The notes under the pieces are model-generated. The model ran no database searches and had not been told where the DNA came from. It saw nothing but the letters and a program-made list of their open reading frames with translations. A program made the position numbers and the translations under genes. A stretch of DNA of 13,137 nt from Paralactobacillus_A sp963926925 (GTDB lineage Bacteria > Bacillota > Bacilli > Lactobacillales > Lactobacillaceae), in assembly GCA_963926925.1 (NCBI GenBank), contig CAWUZD010000025.1, forward strand, positions 1-13,137, written 5' to 3'. Below, piece after piece: positions 1 through 6,797 of the stretch (its first letter is position 1; the number at the start of each line of letters is the position of its first letter).

Positions 1-310
1 AGCTAATGTTGCTGAATTATTGCACTTGATTAGTTTAGCAATGAATGGCCGTCATGTTACTGATCCGCGTATTCTTTATACCAAGACACGCAAGTTAACT
101 GTTATTCCGAAGTCTAAGGAACGCATGCGGATTAATCTTGATGGTGAATATGGTGGTGATGCACCAATGACGTTAGTTAATTTGCAACAACACATTGAAA
201 TTTTTGCTAATGTTGATGCAATTCCTAAACAAGCATTAACTGATAGTGCTGTTAATGATGCTAATATACAGTATCGTGATGAAATGAATAATATTCTTAA
301 TCAAAAATAA
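1..310 (+). CDS. dgkB: Diacylglycerol kinase / YegS-BmrU-type lipid kinase, C-terminal part
   Basis: Only the last roughly 102 codons are present; the gene enters from the left edge in the frame starting at base 2 and stops with TAA at 308-310. The tail contains LDGEYGGDAPMT followed by a segment on the pattern NLxxHIEIFAN, which I recognise as the C-terminal domain of Gram-positive diacylglycerol kinases of the DgkB type (DAGK_cat/LCB5 superfamily). The family phosphorylates diacylglycerol, returning it to phosphatidic acid; in Gram-positives this salvages the diacylglycerol left by lipoteichoic acid synthesis at the inner face of the membrane. The catalytic ATP-binding domain lies outside the window. 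The downstream neighbour, an RlmD-type rRNA methyltransferase, fits a gene order I recall from Lactobacillales, though a terminator-like hairpin separates the two. The last ~25 residues beyond IFAN are polar and probably not conserved. Confidence 0.85.
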   Translation, partial: ANVAELLHLISLAMNGRHVTDPRILYTKTRKLTVIPKSKERMRINLDGEYGGDAPMTLVNLQQHIEIFANVDAIPKQALTDSAVNDANIQYRDEMNNILNQK

Positions 311-319
311 ATTAAAGGG

Positions 320-347
320 AGCTTGTGATAATTATCACAAGCTTTTA
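320..347 (+). terminator. Intrinsic terminator after dgkB
   Basis: Inverted repeat AGCTTGTGAT (320-329) / ATCACAAGCT (334-343) with an AATT loop, followed by a short T tract (TTTATAT). The tail is short, so read-through into the methyltransferase gene is possible; the hairpin ends only about 20 bases before that gene's start codon. Confidence 0.7.
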
Positions 348-364
348 TATTAACGAGGTTAATT

Positions 365-1729
365 ATGAAAGTTCAATTACCAGTTCATAAAAAAGACGTT
401 ATTACTGCAACTATTGAAGATTTAAGTTATGAAGGCATGGGTGTGGCCAAAGTTGACCATTATCCACTTTTTGTTGAAGATGCATTACCTGGTGAAGAAG
501 TAGTCTTAAAAGTAACTAAGACTAATAAAAATTATGGTTTTGCTGATGTGCAAAAATGGCTTACTAAGTCACCAGACCGAGTTGAAGGAGTAAATATTGA
601 TTATTTACAAACTGGTATTGCACCATTAGCTAACTTAAAGTATGAAGCCCAATTGAAATTTAAGCGGCAACAAATTATTAATTTATTCCAAAAACAACAT
701 TTAGATATTCCAGTGAGTGCAACTGTTGGTATGGATGATCCTTATCATTATCGTAATAAAGCACAAATTCCAGTGCGGATGATTAATGGTAAGTTAACAA
801 CAGGCTTTTATCGGAAACATTCTCATCAATTAGTGCCAATGACTGACTTTGAAATTCAAGCCGAAGCTATTGATCATGCGGTTAAAGTTGTTCGGGATGT
901 TTTACGAGAATTAAATATTAGTGCTTATGATGAAGAAAATCACAGTGGTGTGATGCGTAACATTATGGTGCGGTATGGTTTTAATAGTCATGAATTGATG
1001 ATTGTTTTAGTTACCCGTACTAATGAAATTCCTCATGAAGAGGAATTAGTTACCAAGTTACAAGCACAATTACCTGAAATGACGAGTTTATTACAAAATG
1101 TTAATGAACAAGTTACTAATGTGATTTTAGGTAAACACATGCATTTATTATTTGGTAAACGTTACTTAAGTGATGAATTATTAGGCCATTGGTTTGATAT
1201 TTCTGCGCAATCATTTTATCAAGTAAATCCACGGCAAACTAAGAATCTTTACCAAATTGCCCTTGATGAAGCCCAATTAACAGGCGAAGAAACAGTAATT
1301 GATGCATATTGTGGTATTGGAACAATTAGTTTATCATTAGCACCTTATGCTAAACATGTGTTTGGTGTTGAAGTAGTTGACCAGGCAGTTCAAGATGCTC
1401 GTCATAATGCCAAAATTAATCATATTAATAATGCCACCTTTAAAGCTGGTAAAGCTGAAAATGTTATGCAAAGTTGGCAAACTCAAGGAATGAAGCCAGA
1501 TGTTATTTTGGTTGATCCACCACGAAAAGGTCTTGATGAAAGTTTTATTGATGCGGCAGTAGCAATGCAACCACAACGGTTAGTTTATGTAAGTTGTAAT
1601 CCAGCAACCTTAGCACGTGATGTTGCTATTTTTACTGCTAATGGTTATCATGCGGTGCATACTACACCAGTTGATATGTTTCCAATGACACCACATGTAG
1701 AAAGTGTAACGTTGTTAGAAAAAGATTAA
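365..1729 (+). CDS. rlmCD: 23S rRNA (uracil-C5)-methyltransferase, RumA/RlmD-RlmCD family
   Basis: 454 aa, the usual length for this family, which adds a methyl group from S-adenosylmethionine to C5 of uridines in 23S rRNA (in Gram-positives one enzyme can modify both U747 and U1939). An N-terminal TRAM RNA-binding domain spans about residues 5-62 (IEDLSYEGMGVAKV). The C-terminal Rossmann methyltransferase shows the QSFYQVN motif at 282-288, the SAM loop DAYCGIGT from D313, DPPRKG from D384, the catalytic cysteine C411 in SCNPATLARD, and the proton-accepting Glu in HVESVTLLE (E446). The cysteines that hold a [4Fe-4S] cluster in E. coli RumA are absent: the corresponding stretch (about 75-91, including QTGIAPL) contains none, and the whole protein has only C316 and C411. 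The start is the ATG with GAGG seven bases upstream. RlmCD is preferred over RlmD because this is a Gram-positive, but dual specificity cannot be read from sequence. Confidence 0.93.
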   Translation: MKVQLPVHKKDVITATIEDLSYEGMGVAKVDHYPLFVEDALPGEEVVLKVTKTNKNYGFADVQKWLTKSPDRVEGVNIDYLQTGIAPLANLKYEAQLKFKRQQIINLFQKQHLDIPVSATVGMDDPYHYRNKAQIPVRMINGKLTTGFYRKHSHQLVPMTDFEIQAEAIDHAVKVVRDVLRELNISAYDEENHSGVMRNIMVRYGFNSHELMIVLVTRTNEIPHEEELVTKLQAQLPEMTSLLQNVNEQVTNVILGKHMHLLFGKRYLSDELLGHWFDISAQSFYQVNPRQTKNLYQIALDEAQLTGEETVIDAYCGIGTISLSLAPYAKHVFGVEVVDQAVQDARHNAKINHINNATFKAGKAENVMQSWQTQGMKPDVILVDPPRKGLDESFIDAAVAMQPQRLVYVSCNPATLARDVAIFTANGYHAVHTTPVDMFPMTPHVESVTLLEKD

Positions 1730-1738
1730 TAATAAAAT

Positions 1739-1773
1739 AAAAGCGTTAAGTTTAAAAACTTAACGCTTTTATT
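1739..1773. terminator. Bidirectional intrinsic terminator between rlmCD and the CLC remnant
   Basis: Arms AAAAGCGTTAAGTTT (1739-1753) and its complement at 1756-1770. T-rich tails occur on both sides (TTTTATTTTT on the plus strand, TTTTATTATT on the minus strand), so it can end transcripts of both convergent genes. Confidence 0.88.
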
Positions 1774-1774
1774 T

Positions 1775-1897
1775 TTAATCATTAACGCGTTCATACCATT
1801 TTTTCTTTAGATAGTTAGTTAAGTAACATACGATTAATACGAGCAGAATGTATTGAATCGGGAAAAGCACAGCAATTAATACCGTCCAAATGCCCAT
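1775..1897 (-). pseudogene. Out-of-frame remnant of the CLC C-terminal helix
   Basis: An open frame of 40 codons from ATG at 1897 to TAA at 1775-1777, in a different frame from the CLC N-terminal half and overlapping its last 22 bases. It encodes one long hydrophobic segment (VLIAVLFPIQYILLVLIVCY, residues 5-25 or so) followed by a basic end (NYLKKKW). This resembles the last membrane helix of CLC proteins, which ends in a short basic tail. The stop lies directly against the terminator at 1739-1773, where the full-length gene would be expected to end. No good Shine-Dalgarno sequence precedes the ATG, which argues against an independent gene. Confidence 0.5.
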
Positions 1898-2583
1898 CCC
1901 AATAAAATGGCCGGAATAATAACTAATAAGCCTTGTATTTGCCAATCAATATGGGGATGATGAATTCCAAATACGCCTTCTTGTGGAAAATGTTTAAAGA
2001 AAAAGGCTAAACCGAGTACACTCCAACAAACACCATATAAAATATACAATTTATAACGGGTTGTATTTTTAAAAAGGCTTCTAAATGTGGTTGAGGAATT
2101 GGGATTGTTAAGCGGCGTTAACCATAAAGTCTTTAGTTGGGTGATAAAACTGGTATTGGTTGTATACCAAGCTTGTTTAATATGGTCACCCATCCAGTTA
2201 ACCATACCAGCAGTTAAAGCAGTGGTGGATGCTTCTGGTCCGATATCACCACCGCCACCTAATACAAATAATCCTAATGTCATGTTTTTCCACCAGTTAT
2301 GATAATTAATACGTCCTTTGGTATGAATTTCATTGAGGACATTACCGACTGTTAGAGGATAATTACCAAGTCGTTTATTTAAAATACCAATAATTAATCC
2401 GAAAGGTAAACAAATGATGAAGGGTAACCAATAGCTAGGAATATGACTAACTGCTGGCAAAAATTTCCAAAAGAAATGAATGACCCAATTTACTAGATCA
2501 AGATAAGCTGCCGTTAAAATGCCAATTAATAAACACCAAAAGGCAGTGTAAATTAAAATATTAATTTTTAATTTGATTTTCAT
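1876..2583 (-). pseudogene. CLC-type chloride channel/antiporter, N-terminal half only
   Basis: A 235-codon reading frame with an ATG start. Hydrophobic segments run at about 8-36, 50-68, 103-130, 178-196 and 216-233. GGDIGPEAS (111-119) matches the CLC motif GxxGREGP in its GPEA variant, which would place the gating glutamate at E117 (family knowledge: E148 in E. coli ClcA). FPQEGVFGIH and IDWQIQGLL are typical of the lactobacillus 'voltage-gated chloride channel' subfamily as I recall it. Bacterial CLC proteins are usually about 400 residues or more; here the frame ends at GRY-stop, so the second half, with the inner anion-site tyrosine and the other selectivity loops, is missing. A piece resembling the final helix follows at once in another frame (1775-1897). 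I therefore read the gene as inactivated by an internal deletion with loss of frame. A short functional protein is the less likely alternative. Confidence 0.7.
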
Positions 2584-2607
2584 AATTAAACTCTTTCTTT
2601 AAAAATA

Positions 2608-2636
2608 TCCATAGTAATTTTAAAGGAATTATTCAA
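2608..2636 (-). promoter_or_regulatory. Candidate promoter of the CLC remnant
   Basis: On the minus strand, TTGAAT (2631-2636), a 17-base spacer and TATGGA (2608-2613), then AAAGAAAGAG as a weak ribosome site before the ATG at 2583. The match is partial. Confidence 0.35.
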
Positions 2637-2674
2637 GATTACTAGTGATTTTCTAAAATTTAAATAATTAAATC

Positions 2675-2683
2675 TGTTACAAT
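2675..2683 (+). promoter_or_regulatory. Extended -10 promoter of the GH25-like gene
   Basis: TGTTACAAT, an extended -10 (TGn plus TACAAT at 2678-2683), lies 24 bases before the ATG. No convincing -35 is seen, which extended -10 promoters tolerate. Confidence 0.5.
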
Positions 2684-2707
2684 GAATATCAAAGTGGTGA
2701 TTGTAAG

Positions 2708-3451
2708 ATGAATGAATCGCGCAGACAATACCATCATCGCCATCATTTTTGGCGTAAATTGATGGGAATTGTGGTAATAATTAGTATTTTATTAGTTGGT
2801 AATCATTGGTGGTATCAACATAATCATCAACGACCAAGTAAACATCAATATCCAATCATGGGTGTTAGTTTAAATCAAAATGATGGTAGTTTTGATTTTC
2901 AAGAGTTAAAAAAAGCTGGTGTTGATTTCGTTTATATTCGTTCGACATCAGGGGCAAGTTATTCAGATGATAATTTTGAAATTAATTATACGAGTGCCCA
3001 GGGAAGCTTAATTCCAATTGGTGTTTATCATTGTTTTAGTTTTAGTAGTTCACCACAAGCCCAGGCACGGTATTTTATTAGTCAAACAGGCAATCAAGTT
3101 GGTAACTTGCCAATTGCCATTTATGTTGATTATTATGGACAATATGCGCAAAACCCACCACCATTAAAAACGGCCCAACGACACCTGGCCGAATTAGTAA
3201 CACTCATTCAAGATTATTACCGTCGTCCTTGCGTGATTTGGAGTAAAGCAACCACAGTTAAACAATTAGCGGGGAATTTACCTAATAAAAAATGGTTAAT
3301 TCAGAATAACACACCACATTCAAAACAAACTTTATTTTGGGAATATAGTACTAATGGTTATTTTAATCGTAATAAAATTAATGTGCCATTACCGCTATCC
3401 GTTTTTAAAGGCAATCGCAAGCAATGGCACAGTTTATTACGTTATAACTAA
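2708..3451 (+). CDS. Membrane-anchored GH25 (lysozyme-like) protein with substituted catalytic residues
   Basis: 247 aa. A basic, His-rich cytoplasmic start (1-18) is followed by one membrane helix at about 19-33 (LMGIVVIISILLV), an uncleaved anchor or signal, then an extracytoplasmic domain. That domain follows the glycoside hydrolase family 25 (N-acetylmuramidase) pattern: GVSLNQNDGSFDF (52-64, usual GVDVSxxxGxIDW), GVDFVYIRSTSG (71-82, usual FvxiKATEG), GVYHCF (105-110), LPIAIYVDYYG (134-144, usual LPxxlDvE), and FWEYSTNG (210-217, usual lWQYTxxG). The aspartate of GVDVS is S54, and the DxE catalytic pair is Y139/D141, so muramidase activity is doubtful; the fold may instead bind peptidoglycan or sugar. 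The start is the ATG with GTGGTGA about seven bases upstream. Its stop overlaps that of the convergent DUF4828-like gene by four bases. Confidence 0.75.
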   Translation: MNESRRQYHHRHHFWRKLMGIVVIISILLVGNHWWYQHNHQRPSKHQYPIMGVSLNQNDGSFDFQELKKAGVDFVYIRSTSGASYSDDNFEINYTSAQGSLIPIGVYHCFSFSSSPQAQARYFISQTGNQVGNLPIAIYVDYYGQYAQNPPPLKTAQRHLAELVTLIQDYYRRPCVIWSKATTVKQLAGNLPNKKWLIQNNTPHSKQTLFWEYSTNGYFNRNKINVPLPLSVFKGNRKQWHSLLRYN

Positions 3452-3765
3452 TTAATTGGCTTTAATTGGTAAGTTTGATCTTCAGCTTCATCATAAACAG
3501 TTAACTGATTATCTTGCCGTTTAACAATTAATTGATAACCATAGTGATCAAGGAAGGTTAAGCTTAATGTTGTTAAACCAATGACACTACCTTCCAAATT
3601 AATATTATCGATAATAATCTGAGACTGGGCAGTAATAGTTAAGGTATGTTGTTTATTAGTTTTATTATCGAAAAAAGTATAATCACCTATATAATATTGA
3701 ATAGGTTCAATTAATTTTTCAGTTTTATTATGAAAAAACCAATGATGATTTAATTTTTTGAACAC
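3448..3765 (-). CDS. DUF4828-like small protein
   Basis: 105 aa starting at GTG (3763-3765); a stop lies three codons upstream in frame and GAGG sits about ten bases before, so this is the only plausible start. The body (about 24-102) is a small beta-rich domain: YYIGDYTFFD, KQHTLTIT, IIIDN, LTFLDHYGYQLIV and a YDEAEDQTYQL ending. These match DUF4828 (function unknown) as I remember it, including the invariant-looking YDEAD/E-x-TY signature near the C terminus. There is no signal peptide or membrane segment, and the protein is probably cytoplasmic. It converges on the GH25-like gene with overlapping stop codons and no terminator between them, and is read away from the helicase gene. Confidence 0.7.
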   Translation of the reverse strand: MFKKLNHHWFFHNKTEKLIEPIQYYIGDYTFFDNKTNKQHTLTITAQSQIIIDNINLEGSVIGLTTLSLTFLDHYGYQLIVKRQDNQLTVYDEAEDQTYQLKPIN

Positions 3766-3874
3766 TGCACCCTAGCCTCGCTTTCATTTAATTATTATCT
3801 TAACACGATATGATCTAATAAGAGAGTTTTATTAACTAAAAATTATTTGTAAATTAAAAGAGGATTTTATTAAT

Positions 3875-5137
3875 ATGGATTACTCATCAAAATTTATGCC
3901 ATTATGGAATGCTGCAGGTTTTCATGAGATGACACCAATTCAAAAAGCTGTTCTTAAGCCATTTCGCGCAGGCGAATCACTAGTAGGGTTAGCACCAACT
4001 GGAACTGGTAAAACCTTAGCCTTTGCATTACCACTTTTGGAAAGTATGATGCCACATGAAGGTTTACAAGGATTAATCTTGGCACCTTCCCAGGAATTAG
4101 CTTTGCAATTACGTAATGTAATTCGACCATGGGCAGCAGCTGTTGATATTAATGTGCAAGCAGTTACGGGGAAAGCTAATATTAAACGGCAAATTGAACG
4201 TTTAAAAAAGAAACCAGAAATTTTAATTGCGACGATTGGCCGGTTAATGGAATTAACCCAACAACGTAAAATTAAGTATCATCAATTAACAACGATTGTT
4301 ATTGATGAAGCTGATAATATGTTGCAACAAAATAATCTAGCTAAAATTCGGGAAATTGTTTCATTAGCACCAGCCGATGTACAATTGACATTATTTTCAG
4401 CAACGACACAACCTATTTTTAATGAGTTATCAAAGTGGTTTGGTGATACCTTTACCACTATTGATGTTCGTGACCAGTTTATTAATCATGCGGTTACCCA
4501 TAATTTTTTACAAGTAACTAATCAAAACAAAATTGATATGTTACGGCGACTTAGTCACGCTAAGAATTTTCGTGCCTTGGTTTTCTTTAATCATGAAGGG
4601 CAAATGCACCAAGCCGCTGTTACCTTACGTCACCAACAAGTTAAGTTTGCTGAATTAAGTAGTGTTGGTAACCAGTTAAAACGGCAGAAGGCAATGCATG
4701 ATTTTCGTGAACATAAGATTTCATTATTATTAGCAACTGACATTGCTGCTCGTGGTTTGGATATTGCTAATTTGGAAAATGTCATTAATTTTGAAGTACC
4801 TAATAGTGAGAATACTTATATTCACCGTGCCGGTCGTACTGGCAGAATGTTTAATAGTGGACGGGTAATAACATTAGGTAATGATCATGATTTACGTACC
4901 TTACGACAACTGGTTGGCGATAAGTACCAAATTAGTAAGATTTATGTACAAGGTAGTGAATTAACTACTACACGTCCACAAACAGTAAGTACTGTACCAA
5001 CTACTAAAAATAAGAAAACACATGTTAAATTAACTAATGATGCTGATGTAGTAACTAAAGAAGTTGTAAAGAAAAAGCATCATAAAAATCGGAAACGGCA
5101 ACAAAAAAATAAGGGTTATCATCCGAAGAAAAAGTAA
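3875..5137 (+). CDS. DEAD-box ATP-dependent RNA helicase with basic C-terminal tail
   Basis: 420 aa. All helicase motifs are readable: Q motif (F7 to Q23, GFHEMTPIQ), motif I PTGTGKT (41-47), Ia PSQELALQ (71-78), Ib TIGR (120-123, usually TPGR), II DEAD (144-147), III SAT (175-177), V ATDIAARGLD (287-296) and VI HRAGRTGR (317-324). These proteins unwind RNA duplexes using ATP, typically in ribosome assembly, cold adaptation or mRNA turnover. After the second RecA domain (ending near 358) comes a low-complexity linker and a Lys/Arg-rich tail (about 377-420) likely to bind RNA. Size and layout resemble the B. subtilis YfmL (CshC-like) group rather than CshA, but I cannot assign an orthologue. 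AGAGGA precedes the ATG by ten bases. The gene is monocistronic, ended by the hairpin at 5141-5170. Confidence 0.9.
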   Translation: MDYSSKFMPLWNAAGFHEMTPIQKAVLKPFRAGESLVGLAPTGTGKTLAFALPLLESMMPHEGLQGLILAPSQELALQLRNVIRPWAAAVDINVQAVTGKANIKRQIERLKKKPEILIATIGRLMELTQQRKIKYHQLTTIVIDEADNMLQQNNLAKIREIVSLAPADVQLTLFSATTQPIFNELSKWFGDTFTTIDVRDQFINHAVTHNFLQVTNQNKIDMLRRLSHAKNFRALVFFNHEGQMHQAAVTLRHQQVKFAELSSVGNQLKRQKAMHDFREHKISLLLATDIAARGLDIANLENVINFEVPNSENTYIHRAGRTGRMFNSGRVITLGNDHDLRTLRQLVGDKYQISKIYVQGSELTTTRPQTVSTVPTTKNKKTHVKLTNDADVVTKEVVKKKHHKNRKRQQKNKGYHPKKK

Positions 5138-5140
5138 AAT

Positions 5141-5172
5141 AAAGGCGGTAATAGTTATATTACCGCCTTTTT
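5141..5172. terminator. Bidirectional terminator between the helicase gene and tRNA-Arg
   Basis: Perfect 13-bp stem AAAGGCGGTAATA (5141-5153), GTTA loop, complement at 5158-5170, with TTTTT on the plus side and TTTATTTT on the minus side. It lies two bases beyond the 3' end of the tRNA gene, so it can also terminate the tRNA transcript. Confidence 0.9.
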
Positions 5173-5174
5173 AA

Positions 5175-5248
5175 TGTTTCCTATCGGAATCGAACCGATG
5201 ACCCATCGCTTAGGAGGCGATTGCTCTATCCAACTGAGCTAAGGAAAC
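5175..5248 (-). tRNA. tRNA-Arg (anticodon CCU)
   Basis: 74 nt cloverleaf read on the minus strand: acceptor GTTTCCT / AGGAAAC, D arm GCTC..GAGC, anticodon stem ATCGC / GCGAT around the loop CTCCTAA (anticodon CCT at positions 34-36), variable loop GGGTC, T arm ATCGG-TTCGATT-CCGAT, discriminator A at 5175. The CCA end is not encoded (next bases TTA). It decodes AGG, a rare arginine codon in such AT-rich genomes. The gene stands alone, with its own terminator and no sign of an integrated element at its 3' end. Confidence 0.96.
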
Positions 5249-5255
5249 TTTATTA

Positions 5256-5266
5256 AGTATAGTATA
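5256..5266 (-). promoter_or_regulatory. Candidate -10 region of tRNA-Arg
   Basis: On the minus strand two overlapping TATACT hexamers (5261-5266 and 5256-5261). The second ends seven bases before the tRNA 5' end, as expected for a short leader. No good -35 is found at 16-18 bases, so the assignment rests on the -10 alone. Confidence 0.4.
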
Positions 5267-5304
5267 TTCTTGCATGTGTGCTGTGCTTTTGCAAGTTAGA
5301 TATA

Positions 5305-5334
5305 TTGAGATAGTTCCAATAACGAACTTATAAT
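5305..5334 (+). promoter_or_regulatory. Sigma-A promoter of fumC
   Basis: TTGAGA (5305-5310), an 18-base spacer and a perfect TATAAT (5329-5334), 32 bases before the fumC ATG. This is one of the best promoter matches in the window. Confidence 0.78.
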
Positions 5335-5366
5335 TAAGTAGTATTAACGAATGAAAGGATAATATT

Positions 5367-6758
5367 ATGACAAAATATCGTATTGAGGCTGATACCTTAG
5401 GAACAGTAAAAATTCCCGAAAATGCATTATGGGGTCCACAAACTGAACGGAGTCGCCATAATTTTACAACTGGACCATTAATGCCGTTAATCGTAATTAA
5501 GGCCTTATTAAATATTAAAAAGGCGGCTGCTTTAGCTAATTATGATCAATATAATTTGGATAAAGATAAAGCTGATTTGATTGTTAAAGCAGTTGATATA
5601 TTATTAGCATTACCAGATGATGAATTACAAAAAAGTTTTCCATTGCATGTTTATCAAACGGGCTCAGGTACACAAACCAATATGAATGTTAATGAAGTAA
5701 TTGCTCATCAAGCAGCTAAAATTGATGATCAAATTACTATTTTGCCTAATGATGATGTTAATCGTAGTCAAAGTTCAAATGATACTTTTCCAACAGCAAT
5801 GAATATTGCAGCATTATTAACGATTACTAAACTGGATCAGGCTATCATTCATTTACTTGATTTATTAGCAAGTAAACAACAAGAATACTGGCGGGTTGTT
5901 AAAATTGGGCGGACACATTTGCAGGATGCAACACCATTAACGTTTGGACAAGAAGTAAGCGGTTGGCGTGCTACGCTAGTCCATGATGAAAAGTACTTAA
6001 TGACATTATCAAAAACACTACGTGAATTAGCAATTGGTGGGACAGCAGTTGGTACTGGCTTAAATACGCCAGTTGGATTTGTAGATAAAATTGTTGATCA
6101 TTTAAACGAAATTTATCACTTAGATTTAACTGCTAAAGTTAATAAATTTTATGGTTTAGCAGCACATTCAGGATTAAATGTAGTACATGGTGCTTTAAAA
6201 ACTTTAGCGAGTGATTTGATTAAAATTGCGAATGATGTCCGTTTCTTAGCGAGTGGTCCGCGTGCTGGTTATCATGAATTAAATATTCCAGCTAATGAAC
6301 CTGGTTCATCAATTATGCCAGGTAAAGTTAACCCAACGCAAGCAGAAGCTTTAACCATGGCAGCAGTAAAAGTACTTGGTAATGATGTTATCCTTAGCGT
6401 TGCTAGTTCACAGGGAAATTTTGAAATGAACGTTTATAAACCAGTTATTATTGCTTCATTTCTTGAATCTGCTACCTTATTAACAGGAACAATAAATGGT
6501 TTTGCTGATAAAATGATTGCTGGTTTAACTGTTAATAAGACCCGGATGCAAGCCTTAGTTGATAATTCTTTAATGACAGTAACAGCACTATCACCACACA
6601 TTGGTTATCATGCGAGTGCCGCTATTGCTCAATTAGCACAACGTGATAATTTAACTTTGAAACAAGCGGCTTTAGCCTCCGGTAAAGTTACTGAACAACA
6701 ATTTGATGAATGGGTTGATCCTTTAAAGATGACTAACATTGATCGTCATGATGATTAA
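5367..6758 (+). CDS. fumC: Class II fumarate hydratase (fumarase C)
   Basis: 463 aa, as expected for iron-independent homotetrameric fumarase. It interconverts fumarate and L-malate in the cytoplasm. Seen in the sequence: VYQTGSGTQTNMN (about 93-105), NRSQSSNDTFPTAMN, the catalytic-base region GRTHLQDATPLTFGQE with H184 (equivalent to E. coli H188), and the superfamily signature GSSIMPGKVNP beginning at G313, whose flexible loop carries the catalytic serine (S314/S315). These separate it from aspartase and argininosuccinate lyase; aspartase is the nearest alternative, but overall wording (ENALWGPQTERS, GTAVGTGLN) fits FumC. Lactic acid bacteria generally lack a full TCA cycle, so it probably serves a reductive malate-fumarate-succinate branch or fumarate clearance. 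AAAGGA lies eight bases before the ATG. The gene is monocistronic, with its own promoter and strong terminator. Confidence 0.95.
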   Translation: MTKYRIEADTLGTVKIPENALWGPQTERSRHNFTTGPLMPLIVIKALLNIKKAAALANYDQYNLDKDKADLIVKAVDILLALPDDELQKSFPLHVYQTGSGTQTNMNVNEVIAHQAAKIDDQITILPNDDVNRSQSSNDTFPTAMNIAALLTITKLDQAIIHLLDLLASKQQEYWRVVKIGRTHLQDATPLTFGQEVSGWRATLVHDEKYLMTLSKTLRELAIGGTAVGTGLNTPVGFVDKIVDHLNEIYHLDLTAKVNKFYGLAAHSGLNVVHGALKTLASDLIKIANDVRFLASGPRAGYHELNIPANEPGSSIMPGKVNPTQAEALTMAAVKVLGNDVILSVASSQGNFEMNVYKPVIIASFLESATLLTGTINGFADKMIAGLTVNKTRMQALVDNSLMTVTALSPHIGYHASAAIAQLAQRDNLTLKQAALASGKVTEQQFDEWVDPLKMTNIDRHDD

Positions 6759-6760
6759 TT

Positions 6761-6797
6761 AAAAAGAGTGTTGAAATTTAATTTCAACACTCTTTTT
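6761..6797. terminator. Bidirectional terminator shared by fumC and the gtrA pair
   Basis: A 17-bp perfect stem (6761-6777 with 6781-6797) starting AAAAAGAGTGTTGAAAT on the plus strand, so both strands carry a flanking T run. The stop codon of the convergent GtrA-like gene (6796-6798) lies inside the outer part of the stem. Confidence 0.92.

Noticed and set aside
1337..1576. Minus-strand frame of 79 codons within the rRNA methyltransferase gene
   Set aside because: Antisense to the conserved SAM-binding and DPPRKG region; no ribosome site.
2087..2302. Plus-strand open frame of 71 codons opposite the CLC remnant
   Set aside because: Antisense to recognisable CLC coding sequence, no ribosome site and no family resemblance.
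3786..3814. Promoter for the helicase gene (TTTAAT, 16-base spacer, TATGAT)
   Set aside because: The -35 matches poorly, and the region is so AT-rich that similar matches occur by chance; kept out of the feature list.
5149..5260. tRNA-Arg as an integration site
   Set aside because: No duplicated tRNA 3' end, integrase or foreign-looking genes on either side within the window.
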